Assembly (NCBI GenBank): GCA_023333565.1
Contig: JAJKFH010003236.1
Location: forward strand, 203,378-267,377
Reading direction: 5' to 3'
DNA from: Puffinus mauretanicus
Lineage: Eukaryota; Chordata; Aves; Procellariiformes; Procellariidae
Length of the DNA stretch: 64,000 nt
In this document: positions 36,561 through 47,200 of the stretch, in pieces
Position numbering within the stretch: position 1 is the first letter of the stretch
Layout of the letters: each line of letters starts with the position of its first letter
Program-made: the position numbers and the translations under genes
Notes under the pieces: model-generated
What the model was told of the DNA's origin: nothing
Database searches by the model: none
What the model saw: the letters and a program-made list of their open reading frames with translations, nothing else

Positions 36561-39500
36561 TACATGGTGTGCAGGACAAAATACACAACAGAAAGAGTGT
36601 GATCAGATCACGCACTTTATTATTATGTTGATCCAGTCATCTGCCCAGTTATGATTCACTTTGTGAGGTGAAGTAAATGATTCAGGACTGAAATACATAA
36701 AGATCTCTGTTCCCTGTTTATCTTCAGGAGACTGTGCGTAGATTCGGTATTTCCCAATGTAAGGTCCCCCTCATGGGGATCTTTAAGTTAGGATAGGCCT
36801 TATTTTTCTTCAACTTCTGCATTTTTAACAAGTAATGTGCATGGGCAAGGGGTTGGTGGAAGAAGTGCTCCCTTTTATTAGCCCACAAAGCTTTAAAATT
36901 GTTATTTTCCCAAAAGCAACACAGATGTGGAATAGGCTTTCCCTCATTCAAAACATTCATGGGTAGGAAATGTAGAAACTAGTTACAGCTCCATCATATC
37001 AAGCCTGCCCTATTAATTATTATTAATTATTTTCAAAGATTTTCACTGACCAAGCCCACTTTAAGTAAAGCAAATACCGCTGTTGAACAACTAAAAAGCT
37101 ATTAACTTTTTTTCCACTTTTGTATTGTTTATTTTTACTAACCTGGTTTTGAATATTGGCCAATTCTTCAGCTGCAGTTAAGAACCAATAGGTAATCCTA
37201 GTGTTTTTTCCCATTTTCCATCTTTCTTTTTGCTTGCTCCTGCAGTAAACTCAGGATCATGTATTAATGACAGTACTATCTGCTCACAGAGTTCATAAAA
37301 AGCATATTGTACCACTTAGGATTTCCTGAATCAATGCTTCTCTCTCTCCTATTCCCAAGCACGTGTACAAACATATCAGCTTCAGAATATCCCCTCCACC
37401 AAAACTCCCGTAGTGAAGGAAATAGTGCCCAGCAGGAAACCTCAATGAGAGTCTCTCTTTGTAACAATCCCCCAAAAGCTTTGTTAGTATGGGAGAGAAG
37501 CCCCTCATTACCATATCAGCTGTGATAGCTGAGGTCAGGACAGTTGCTACTGATATGGCCACTACCTATACAGCCAGTGACCTCCTAAGAAACCTACCTC
37601 CAGATACCCATCCCACTGTGTAATGGCTTCCACAAATAGCAGAAAAATGCCCAAATTAATCAAGTGAAAATATCCTGGAGGTGAGAGCTACCAAAAATTG
37701 CCTTGATTTCTGACTGCAACAGTTCCCACAGTCTCCTGACAGTCCTGGTTGATTTTGTGATTCAACGGCAGTCCAGATCCTCTGGTTAGGAAAAACTGCC
37801 CTCGTGGTCCAAGAGTCAAAGCATTGGATATTCCTGAACACTTGATGCAGGAGCATCCCTGCAGAAGGACAGCAGCCCAAGCCATGGGATGGCAGGAGAG
37901 GGGAAGGGATGAACTTTGATGTCATACTGAATGAGAAGGAAACAACACAAACCTGCAAAGCTCTGCCCATAGGGAGATCCTTCTCTCTACAGGAAAAGGA
38001 AGGTAAACTGAGGAAGAAAGCATGGCTCCAGACAATCTTCTAGATACAAATCTAGGAGCATAATTAACATTTTTAATGAAAAAAAAAATTGTTACTCCTG
38101 TAGTCTGGTAAATAAGGTGAAAAGGAATTCAAGTAAGGGCATGACAGACACAAAAAAATATGTGAGGATGTGGAAAGGAATGGGGTTGCAACAGCCTTGT
38201 AAGTTCTGCTTAGGCAATGTCTACACCATGGCACTGAGAGCAAGCCAAGGCTCTCAAGACTAAACTCAAATACACATCATTCTCCCTGTGAGCTGGTTTC
38301 CATGGCGAGTTGACTTTGACACAGGCCAGAAGGCATCTTGGCCCACTCTGACAACTCCCTTGCCTGGACAATCAGGGGACCAGGACCTAAGTTTGCTCCA
38401 AGTTTATACACCTGCCCCTGCAGGAAGGACATCCTGGAGCCATCAGGAAGCACTGATGAAGAGTGGGGACAAGCCCTTCTTAATCTATCGGAATGGCCTC
38501 CAGCTGCATCCAGGGAGCATGCCCCTGTTATTAATGAGTGAAATACCACAGTACCACAGGTCCAGCATCACAAGGGCTTGATCCAGCTGCTAGCAGCAGC
38601 AAACATGGGATAAAAACTGGAAAAAAATCAGGTTGTGAAAGGGAATTTTCAACTGGTTTTGTTTGTTCTTTGTATTGACATTCTGGTGATATTTACATGA
38701 ATCAGAAAAGACATTATCAGAGTATAAAAGCCACAGGAGCTGCAGAAGACCAGTATACAGTGCAAAGCAGGCTAACTTTCCAGCCTCATCTCAGAAAGTC
38801 TCAGATGTCCTTATCCCAGTGAGCCCTGGCACTGACTACAATAGGGTTGCTTTTGGATAAAAATTCGTAACAAAGGAAAAGTTTGCAGAGCTTGACTTCC
38901 CCTTATGGTGCAACTCCTCATATGCCCTAAGTGCCACAATATTGCACAGACTTTCACACCAGAATAAAAGAGATACATGAAATGAGAGAGCAATTAAGAA
39001 AAGACAGTAAGAAATGAGCTGCAACCCACAGATGCTACTAGACAATCGAGCTTATTTCCATTTCCACTACCTATCTGATGAAGGCTAGATGAATTCACCT
39101 CCAGGAGATTACCTTTATTTCACTAAGCAATAAAATATCAGCAAATATACCAAACAAATAAATCTTCTTCCCAGTGTTACAGCTTCCCAACCCTTTTCCC
39201 ATTTTCTAAAATCATTTTATTTGTTGCTGTTTGGCTAAGTATTGCAGGTAGGGTGCTTTTCTCTAATTTTAAATTCACTCAAAGCCATAACTTGTGGCAG
39301 CTGAGTGTAGCTATGATTAATGCCCCAAATCTCTTCTATTCAAGTTCCCACTGCATTTCACCCTGCAGTACCTGAACACTCAGCACCATCTCTGGCCAGC
39401 TGCATAAAGTACAAGCTTAAATTCAAATAAACAAAAGTCCTCAGTATGAAATTCACAGGACTCAGGAGAGATTAAGTTGTCATGAAGATTTTGTAGAGAA

Positions 39501-39734
39501 AAAGACCCTTGCTCGTCTGGAACATAAGTGCCCCCGGAAGTGAAAAATGTGAAATCAGATTTAGTTCTTCCTATAAAACTCTATAAAAATTCTATAAATT
39601 TCTGTATTATGCATTATGCTTTTCAATTTGTGTTTTAGTTTCTCCTTTACCTAAGAAGCATTAAAACCCTGTGCTTCCTTTTGCAGGATGGCAATGTTTT
39701 CTGCCTTTAGATTAATCTCACTATTTAATAGCTG
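36561..39734. other. Non-coding DNA, nothing recognised
   Basis: No supported gene or repeat. Overlapping frames on both strands near 37,280-37,970 and 38,280-38,580 have no domain. A triplet of CTATAAA motifs with ~11-base spacing lies at 39,571-39,599 and looks like simple sequence. Confidence 0.5.
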
Positions 39735-39830
39735 CAGAATGATGGACTAGGCATGGAGAAACTGTGAGGAAGAAATCCCTACTGGGATTTGAACCCCTAT
39801 TTCCTGGTTGGTTCCTTACCATAATGAATC
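39735..39830 (-). repeat. Probable tRNA-derived SINE remnant (MIR-like)
   Basis: The minus strand contains a perfect pol III B-box, GGTTCAAATCC (plus positions 39,785-39,795), preceded by 'tggtaaggaaccaaccagga'. The same upstream block, 'tggtaaggaaccagacaggg', precedes a B-box at 59,952, which suggests two copies of one old tRNA-derived SINE. A-box bases are too diverged to call. It is too degenerate to be a functional tRNA gene. Confidence 0.35.
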
Positions 39831-40185
39831 AAACCAAAACCACAGATCCAAAGACTCATTATTACACAGGAAAATACTGAATTTGAGCTTATGCATCTGA
39901 ATCAAGAAAAATGCCATCCCCAACCTTCTTACCCTACATTGAAGCCTGCATCTTTCCTTCATAAACTGAAGTGTAAATGTACTTGAAGGATAAAGGTAAT
40001 ACGTGGAACCTAACTTGCACATCACTTCTGCTTTCAGATCTTGGGAAAAATCAAGTTTAACCTATTTGGTTGCATGAGTCCTCTTTTGGGGTTGGAGGTT
40101 TAACAATATACAGGAAATATTAAAATGACTGGAGTTGAAAAATTATTCCCCTGAGTTACATAAGCTGTAACAGGCATACATCCTT

Positions 40186-40199
40186 CACACACACACACA
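40186..40199 (+). repeat. Short (CA)n microsatellite
   Basis: About six CA units followed by ATATA-like sequence. Confidence 0.7.
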
Positions 40200-43100
40200 A
40201 ATATACTTACATACATCCATGTATGAAAAAAATACAATATTGAGGCTGTGTGGGTTAGATCAAGCTTTAATCTCTATAAGCGGTTTTATTCACATCTGGT
40301 TTTTTTCCCATGGTCTCAAATGCATACTTAGCAAAGCCCATGCACATAGCACAAGGACAGTGATCTCCAACCTACGAGTCTGTATTAAGTGCAAGAGTAT
40401 ATTTCAGTTGCACATTAAATTCTGATCCCTGACCCAAAACGACTCAGAAATTCACACTGAAGCAAATTTAACACAAGTCTTCCTTTCCGTCTTCATTCTG
40501 TGGTCTCAGAGCATTTCAATGTTTTTCTCCCACTACAAACTGATAATCACCTAATTGGTTTAAATGGTTTATCAAAAAGAGGGTTGACTCATAAGAGAAA
40601 TTTCAGACTTCAAATCTACAAAGGCCTAAAAGGCAATTTAGAATAAAAGTATTATGATAACCTAAATCATAGAAAATGCCACATCAGAAAATCTATTTCT
40701 CATTTATTTAAATTTAAATATATCATTGGCATGCTAAGTAGCTAGGCATGAAATAATACCCATGAACCAATCCACTGCATTTTCTCAGATGTCCCAAAGA
40801 CACAAAAAATAAATCTGAGTTTTCTTCCTATTTTTTTATTAGTCCCTGGCAAGCATAGAAAAGGCTTTACTCAAGAACCGCAAGCAGAAAAATTGTCGTA
40901 AATTCACCAAGTATTTGCTCAGATTTTTATGCTAATTGACTTCCTGTGTTTTCCCATTCCTTCCATGTTCTCTTCCTCTTAAGGTAAAAAGCAACTGACT
41001 TTCAACAGCATAATTTAGTTGTAGAAAGCAAATTTAGACACGCATCCTTGAATACTTGAGGTAAGTGGATTTAAATCTCAGTGTTCCAAAGAACGAACTT
41101 GGAAACTTGATTATAATCAGCTAGCTTTCATGCTATCCTGGAACCACAATAGTCAGATGTCACTTGTGTCACAGCCCTAGAAGATCACTTTCGTCACTGC
41201 TTCTGAAAGTTGAGCAAGTGTTACATGAGCAGGGGCTTGTTGCTTTCCTCTGTTTTATCCCCTCAGCTCACTGCGTGCCATCCGTCCTTCTCCCTTTGTT
41301 TCTAACTCATCCAGGGGGTTCCCCTCTTCACCCTCCTCCATATCAGCTCATCTTCATCTGTATGGTCCCACGTTTCCATTTTCCACATTGCCACACACAA
41401 GGTCTCCCCGTTCCTGTTTACCACTGTCCTCTTTTCTCACACCAGGACTCCTGTGTAACCATTCCTTCACATGTCCCATTTTTTTTTTTTTGTATGTTCT
41501 TGCTAGGCAAAAGGTTTCCCTGTGTACTTGAACTGCTCCCTCTTTCTTCCATCTCACAACTCCTCTGAGATTGCTCACAGACCTAGTGCAGCTTCTCTCG
41601 GAGGAGGTGGAGAACAGTGAGGTTGGGGGAAACAACTTTTGGACAACATTGAACCCGGCTCAGCTGAGGAGGTAATACCAGGGGAAAGAGGGAAAGCAGG
41701 AATTATGATGCTGAAGAAATCCCTGGACTGTTTCATTGATGTCATTAATTGTCAGTTTGGCTCCTTGAATAAAACAAACAGTAAGAAAAAAACAACAGGA
41801 GATAAAATTGTCTCCACTTTCTCTCCGTCCTCCTTTTTACGCCTACTTTCCTCTCAGTTCAGTAGTCTGCCATTGCCAAGAACCTGGTCTGAAATTTCAT
41901 TCATGAGATACAATGTTCAGAAGTTTATGTTCCAGAGAAATGGTCCAATGCACCACGAAGTAGTGTGCAATCTTGGTTGATCCAGTCAAGCAAGTGCTGA
42001 TTTCAGTGGTGGGCTCTAGATAAAACACAAGCATGCAAAACATTACCAAATGTTTTCAAATTAGCACAGTTAAGAAAATGGCCATTTTTTCCTGAAGGCA
42101 TGCTGCAAAGAGAAGGGAACATTATTAAAATAACCTTTCATTGACAGTTATTCTCTCAGCTCTAGAAAAAAGAGCCTAAGAAAACAAATGTGAAAGAGCT
42201 CAACTTGAGGGAGAGAAGAAACTGTTAACAGAGTGTGTGGCATGTCTTCATTCAACTGGGGTTTTGTGCATCTTTTCTGTATTGCAGATTTCATGATCTT
42301 AAGCCCCTGTAGGGCTGGGGATGGTAGGGTAAATACAAGACCTTTCTGAAGCGTGGTTCCAAATTGTATGCTAGAAAGAAGAGAAGTTAGAAAAGAAGAA
42401 TTAGCAGCAATTCAGTGGTTAACCTGAATTGCAGGCCGGTGTTAGGTATAAAGGCATGGTTATGCTTGCAGAAATCTCAGCAGAATGCCTGCTTGCTTCT
42501 AAAAAATACAGTAGCACCTTCAAGGACAATAAACAGTAGGATCCTGAAGTTTGTGCCTCATTTGTGCCTTGTATGACAATTCTTCAAAGCAATACAGTGT
42601 CTCCTAACATCTTATCAGAGCTCCGGCTCAGTAATAACATTATGGGAAATGTGACACCCAAATCATCAGCATCACTTATGGACAGTATATCGTTCCCTTA
42701 GAGTATTTCTCAATTACAAGTAATTTAACACCTCAAGAAAACAGCGTACATGGTGTCCTTGTCATCAGCTCCTCAGTACAACTTAGATATAAAAATGCCA
42801 TACATTACTTAGGAGACCTGTTAGTAAATTCTTGCGATTAGGATACAGTGACAGCTACTGAGCTGGTGTTTATTGTCATAAGTTCAGTGACAGTTTGTCT
42901 CATATCGCCTTACAGCTGAGTTCTTTTAACTGGCTTTGGGTGTTTTTTAAGAGTGAGCTTTCCTCTTATAAATTAATCTTTGAACATGGAAATGATTACT
43001 GATGATGGGACAAACTCTGCCTTCACTAACAAATTGGTACAAATCCAGACTAAATTTTACTTTGTGTTCCAGATGTGTACAAATGCTTGCAGATGAGATT

Positions 43101-43866
43101 GGTCCTTGGCTGTTGCATAGGAAAGTAACACAAACAGACAGAAATTTTATCTTTTATATAGCAGAAAGACAGAATTAATTTTTGGCATTTCCAGTTTTTA
43201 TCTTTTCTTCCCAGTTGTTTGATGCATATCAGAGTAAATACCAGAAAAACAGAATCAAAATGCTTACACTAATCCTGAAGTCATGTGTAACCCCTACTAA
43301 TGCCTCTTACTTCTGTCACACAGGATAAAGACTCCACTGGCATTTGACAGAGAGGAGCATGTGCCCAGGAGTGAATCTTAGAGAGACTGACCAGATTTGC
43401 AATCAGTGTAAATCATCAAAGCTCTACTGGATTTCATACTTTTGCAACTGAATGAAGATGGCCTATAGCTTCAGAGAAGACAATCCATAGCTGCTCTTTA
43501 TGAAATCTTTGTATAAAATCTTAGCATTAAATCATGAAACAATGGCAAGACACTAAGTACAAGGCAGCAAAAGTAAGATTTGAATGGATAGCGTGACAAA
43601 GCAGAGACAAATGTGTACAACAGATATAAATGTTTCAGAACTAAAAAGCAAGTGCTACTCCCTTGACATTTCTTTTCTGTCAAAATATAATTAAAGAATA
43701 GCAAAAATGTGTTTCAGTAATGCATATAATTATTTCTCCAGCTGTAGACATATTTTCTTGAAGTGATAAAAATAAAGGCATCCCCAGGTGCTAATGTTGA
43801 CTAATCAATCCGCTATTAACAGGTAACACACCTTCAACTGAAATAAAAGAAAGGGGCATTTTACTA

Positions 43867-43900
43867 CATCAGTCAATGCATCAGTCAATGCATCAGTCAA
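43867..43900 (+). repeat. 12-bp tandem repeat, 2.8 copies
   Basis: The unit CATCAGTCAATG is repeated without mismatch and ends with a partial copy, CATCAGTCAA. The perfect identity suggests recent slippage, so copy number may vary between individuals. Confidence 0.85.
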
Positions 43901-45511
43901 GAGCATTAGATGTATACCACTGGTCCTGAATTAGTGTGAATTACTAGAATTAAAAAAATATTTCTATCCAAAAAGTTAATATTCCCCCAGCTCCTGCAAG
44001 AAAGGTAAAACTGTTGATCACATTTCTTGAAAAGCCTGAATTGTAACTTTTGAATATTATTCTTCAGTAAAGAGGGAGAAATTATGAGTTTCAACATGCA
44101 GAACTGTTGCCCGATTCTTCTTTGGAGAGAGAGCAGCAAAATTTCCAGCTGTTCCCTGCCTGCCTGCTCCTTTTCCATAACATGTATCTTTTCAAATCTG
44201 TAAAGACTCCAAAACGTTCAGTGGAGGGAAAATGCATTTTCACCTAAGCTACCTGATGACATACTGTCACCCAAATGGATCCCCCCTTCCCAACTTTGAC
44301 AGAAGAGTTTGTTTTACCATCGCCTCCCTTGCCCCTAACTCTAAGAGGAATTCATCCAGGAACGGGGAATGGGAAAAAGAATTTCAAATGCACAAATGAG
44401 GAAATGAAAGTCACGGCAGACCCCGGTTCACCATTCACAGTGCACGTTGCTTTGCCTTGCAAGTGCTAAGGAAATGGAGGAGGCTCCACTACAGCCCTTT
44501 AGGGCAATCCCCTCATCTATGCCTTCTACTCTTCACAAACCTGGAGCTGAAATCATAGCTAGGAGTCCTAGAAAGACCATGCAAACGTCTGTGCCAACTG
44601 GGAAGAGCCTGGCAAGTCTAGTTCCTGCTCTCAGGATTACTTCTGATTTATTGCTTACTATTGGGAAGCAAGTAAGGTGTTGGCCTGCGTCCTCTGCCTC
44701 GTAACTCACGTAGATCCTGCTCTGGAAATGCAGCAACACAGCAGTGCCAGTACTGAAGGGACCTTCGGATCAGAACAGAAGGTACCAAGTTGGCTAAAGT
44801 GCTGCTGGCATTAGGGTGAAAATAGTGATCACAGTATGGGATCCTGAAGTCCATCTAAGTCCTGCTTTAATTGTCATAATCCTTTTCTAGATGCTTCTTC
44901 TCTGTCCCTATAGAAATCTTGCACCTAAGCAGCAGGCATGAAAATCTCTTATTGTTCTTATCGTATTCATCCTCTCCTTCAGACATTTCTAACTGTTCCT
45001 CCAATGGCTCCGCAGCACCAGTTACCTCATTTATTGTAAACCTAATACAACGGTAGCATCAGAACATCAAACTGGCTTGCTGATCAGCCAAGAGGTCCTT
45101 GTCTCCAAAGGGAAAAATTACTGCTAATGGAACAAAAAATTCAGAAAACCTAAATTTTTTTTTAATCAAAAAAAGTAGGTAAATAAGCAGGGTTTATAAA
45201 CTCTGTAAACATCCCTGATTTCTCTTGGGATATTTCATTAGCTCCATTTTTAATTCATGTAGAGATAAAGGGTCACATTTCTGAAAAGTGGTTTCTATTA
45301 GCTGTGGAAATATTATGATTCAATGTTCTTCTCACAATAAATGTAATGTTCAGGGAGTCCTTTATATGGATCCAGTTCAGCAAAGCTCTTAAATAAATGT
45401 TTACACTATAGTGATGCTATGTACAAAACAACATCATACATTTCCTGTTTTTCCAAAATGGTTATTGGAATACCTACTTTGACAGAAACATTTCCAACTA
45501 TGCACCACACC

Positions 45512-45533
45512 AAAAAAAAAAAAAAAAAAAAAA
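45512..45533 (+). repeat. Poly(A) run of 22
   Basis: The longest A homopolymer in the window, preceded by CACACC. No retroposed gene or SINE body is recognisable to its left, and I saw no duplication flanking it. Confidence 0.85.
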
Positions 45534-46463
45534 TCAATAAAGGAATTTTGGGGTTTTTTCCTACCAGTGAATAATCATATTGGCAAACAAACTGATCATA
45601 AGCTCCTAGCTCCTAGGGAAAAAGACCTTCTGTGTCTCTGTGGAACAAGTCACATTTAAATCCTGCTTTACGACTGGGACTCCACAATGCTATTGTATTT
45701 AATAGTAATAATAATAGTACTAACAACAGTCTGATCCTTGCTCTCACAGATACCTCCTTTCACACACAGTGACTGCTGTGGCACCCTACCTTCACCCAGG
45801 AGAAGCTTCTCGTACCACTGTATGTCAGGAAAATGAAGGAAATGCACTTTCTCAGCAAACGCACCTGAGAACTGCTCTACCCACCCTAAGCCAAGGGCAC
45901 ACAAATAGAGGAAGCTTTTCGATACTTCCCAGCACAGGCACACACGCTCCCTGGGCATCACGAGGAACGCAGACCACACCGCAACCGATTCCACCCTGCA
46001 TCCCATCGGGCGACATCTTAGCGATGTCAGCTGCAGCAAACGTTCTGGGAAGTGCGGAGATGGACAGAAAACGGTGGATTGACCTTCTAGATGTTTTCAG
46101 TTAGTCCAAAACCATCTTGCTAAATGTCTAAAGGCAAAAAAAGAAAAAAAATACTTTAATGCCTTTGGGTTTCTTTGCTGCTTTTTAATAATTTTTCTGG
46201 CCAGCTAGCCAATGATGATAACACTTCAACCGTATCAACTTTTCTTAGCAAGTAATGTTTCAACACAAAAGCACAAACAATTAAGAAAAAAAATGTTGAT
46301 CAGGGATTTTTATGTTAAACCACTATGTGCTTTTGGAAAAGAAAAAGAGGTAAAGAAGTAGGAATCCAGGATAGCTTGTTTTCCTATGAGTCAAAGGCAT
46401 CGGCTCTTGTCTTTCCATGTCATCTTGCTATCAATAAGCTGGATGTGTTGCTAGGATGTGAAC

Positions 46464-46477
46464 GTTTCCATGGCAAT
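46464..46477 (+). promoter_or_regulatory. RFX X-box-like motif upstream of a CpG island
   Basis: GTTTCCATGGCAAT fits the X-box pattern with one ambiguous terminal base. A further half-site-like GTTGCTAGG lies a few bases upstream (46,447-46,455). It sits about 380 bases before the CpG island, a distance compatible with a proximal promoter element. The plus or minus orientation of any regulated gene cannot be fixed, because the motif is nearly palindromic. Confidence 0.4.
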
Positions 46478-46799
46478 GAGTAAACTCTTCAGCTTCACTA
46501 ACAGCACTGCTCTCCACCCACCCCCCCCTTTCGTTTTCTGAGACTGTTTATTTTTTCATACCTCTGGAACAAATATGGAAATTAAAATAGAACAAGACAG
46601 GCAAATCGTGCATCAGGCTAAAACCTACGAAGGCCTGAGGACTTCAGTGTGACTTCAGGTAATGTCACTGAGAAGAGATCGTGGCTTTAGCCATAGTTTG
46701 CGGCTGCTTTCTTTTATTTCAGACTTCTGACATGGAGCAGAGTACTATACCAGGCTCAGAAAAGGGCCTGAAACCTGAGAGGCAGCAGCTTGTTCAGAG

Positions 46800-47200
46800 A
46801 AGCTGAATTTTAAGCGCCCGCTTTGCTGGGTTTGGACGATTTCTAAGGCAGAGGCTCCCGCGCAGGTGCTCCGTGGAGGCGGAGGCGCGGCGGCCGGGCT
46901 GCGATTGCCACCTGTTGGGTCTGACACGGCAACTGCAGGGCCGGGAGCCCCGCGGGGCTGCCCCGCTGCCCGGGCCCGGGCCCCCCAGCCGTCCTCACCC
47001 CGCGGGGCTGCCCCGCTGCCCGGGCCCGGGCCCCCCAGCCGTCCTCACCCCGCGGGGCTGCCCCGCTGCCCGGGCCCGGGCCCCCCAGCCGTCCTCACCC
47101 CGTGGGGCTGCCCCGCTGCCCGGGCCGTCGTCACCCTGCTGCCCGGCCGCCTCCTGCCTCTCTCCGTGGGGGGGAACCATGGGGGCTTCCACTGCCACAG
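46800..47200. promoter_or_regulatory. CpG island, probable promoter region
   Basis: The only long GC- and CpG-rich interval in the window. It contains CGCCCGC, GGCGGAGGCGCGGCGGCCGG-type sequence and many CCCGGG sites, in sharp contrast to the CpG-poor flanks. It lies just downstream of the X-box-like site. Vertebrate CpG islands usually mark promoters, so a transcript (protein gene first exon or lncRNA) may start here. Some of the GC content comes from the internal minisatellite. Open frames of 141 and 136 codons across it are Pro/Ala/Gly/Arg-rich products of the repeat and are not called as genes. Confidence 0.5.
46951..47137 (+). repeat. 50-bp GC-rich minisatellite, 3 full plus 1 partial copy
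   Basis: The unit starts CGCGGGGCTGCCCCGCTGCC, continues with a CCCGGGCCCGGG palindrome and a C run, and ends with AGCCGTCCTCACCC. Copies start at 46,951, 47,001, 47,051 and 47,101. The first three are identical and the fourth has one C-to-T change and a ~12-base deletion. Because 50 is not a multiple of three, each added copy shifts the reading frame, which argues against a coding role. GC palindromes make it prone to slippage and to assembly error. Confidence 0.92.

Larger units (their letters stand above)
39831..46463. other. Non-coding DNA, no gene recognised
   Basis: AT-rich sequence with simple repeats listed separately. The 134-codon plus frame at 41,164-41,568 lies in a C/T-rich tract and has a low-complexity Pro/Leu/Ser/Phe product. 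Frames at 44,275-44,704 and 45,668-46,104 occur on both strands with no domain. No transposon was recognised. Confidence 0.5.

Noticed and set aside
39785..39795. tRNA gene suggested by a perfect B-box
   Set aside because: No cloverleaf, acceptor stem or clear A-box could be assembled around it. A SINE remnant fits better.
41164..41568. 134-codon plus-strand frame
   Set aside because: It lies in a C/T-rich low-complexity tract. The Leu/Pro/Phe/Ser-rich product has a poly-Phe run from a T homopolymer.
45512..45533. Processed pseudogene suggested by a 22-base A tract
   Set aside because: No cDNA-like sequence, polyadenylation signal at the right distance or flanking duplication was seen.
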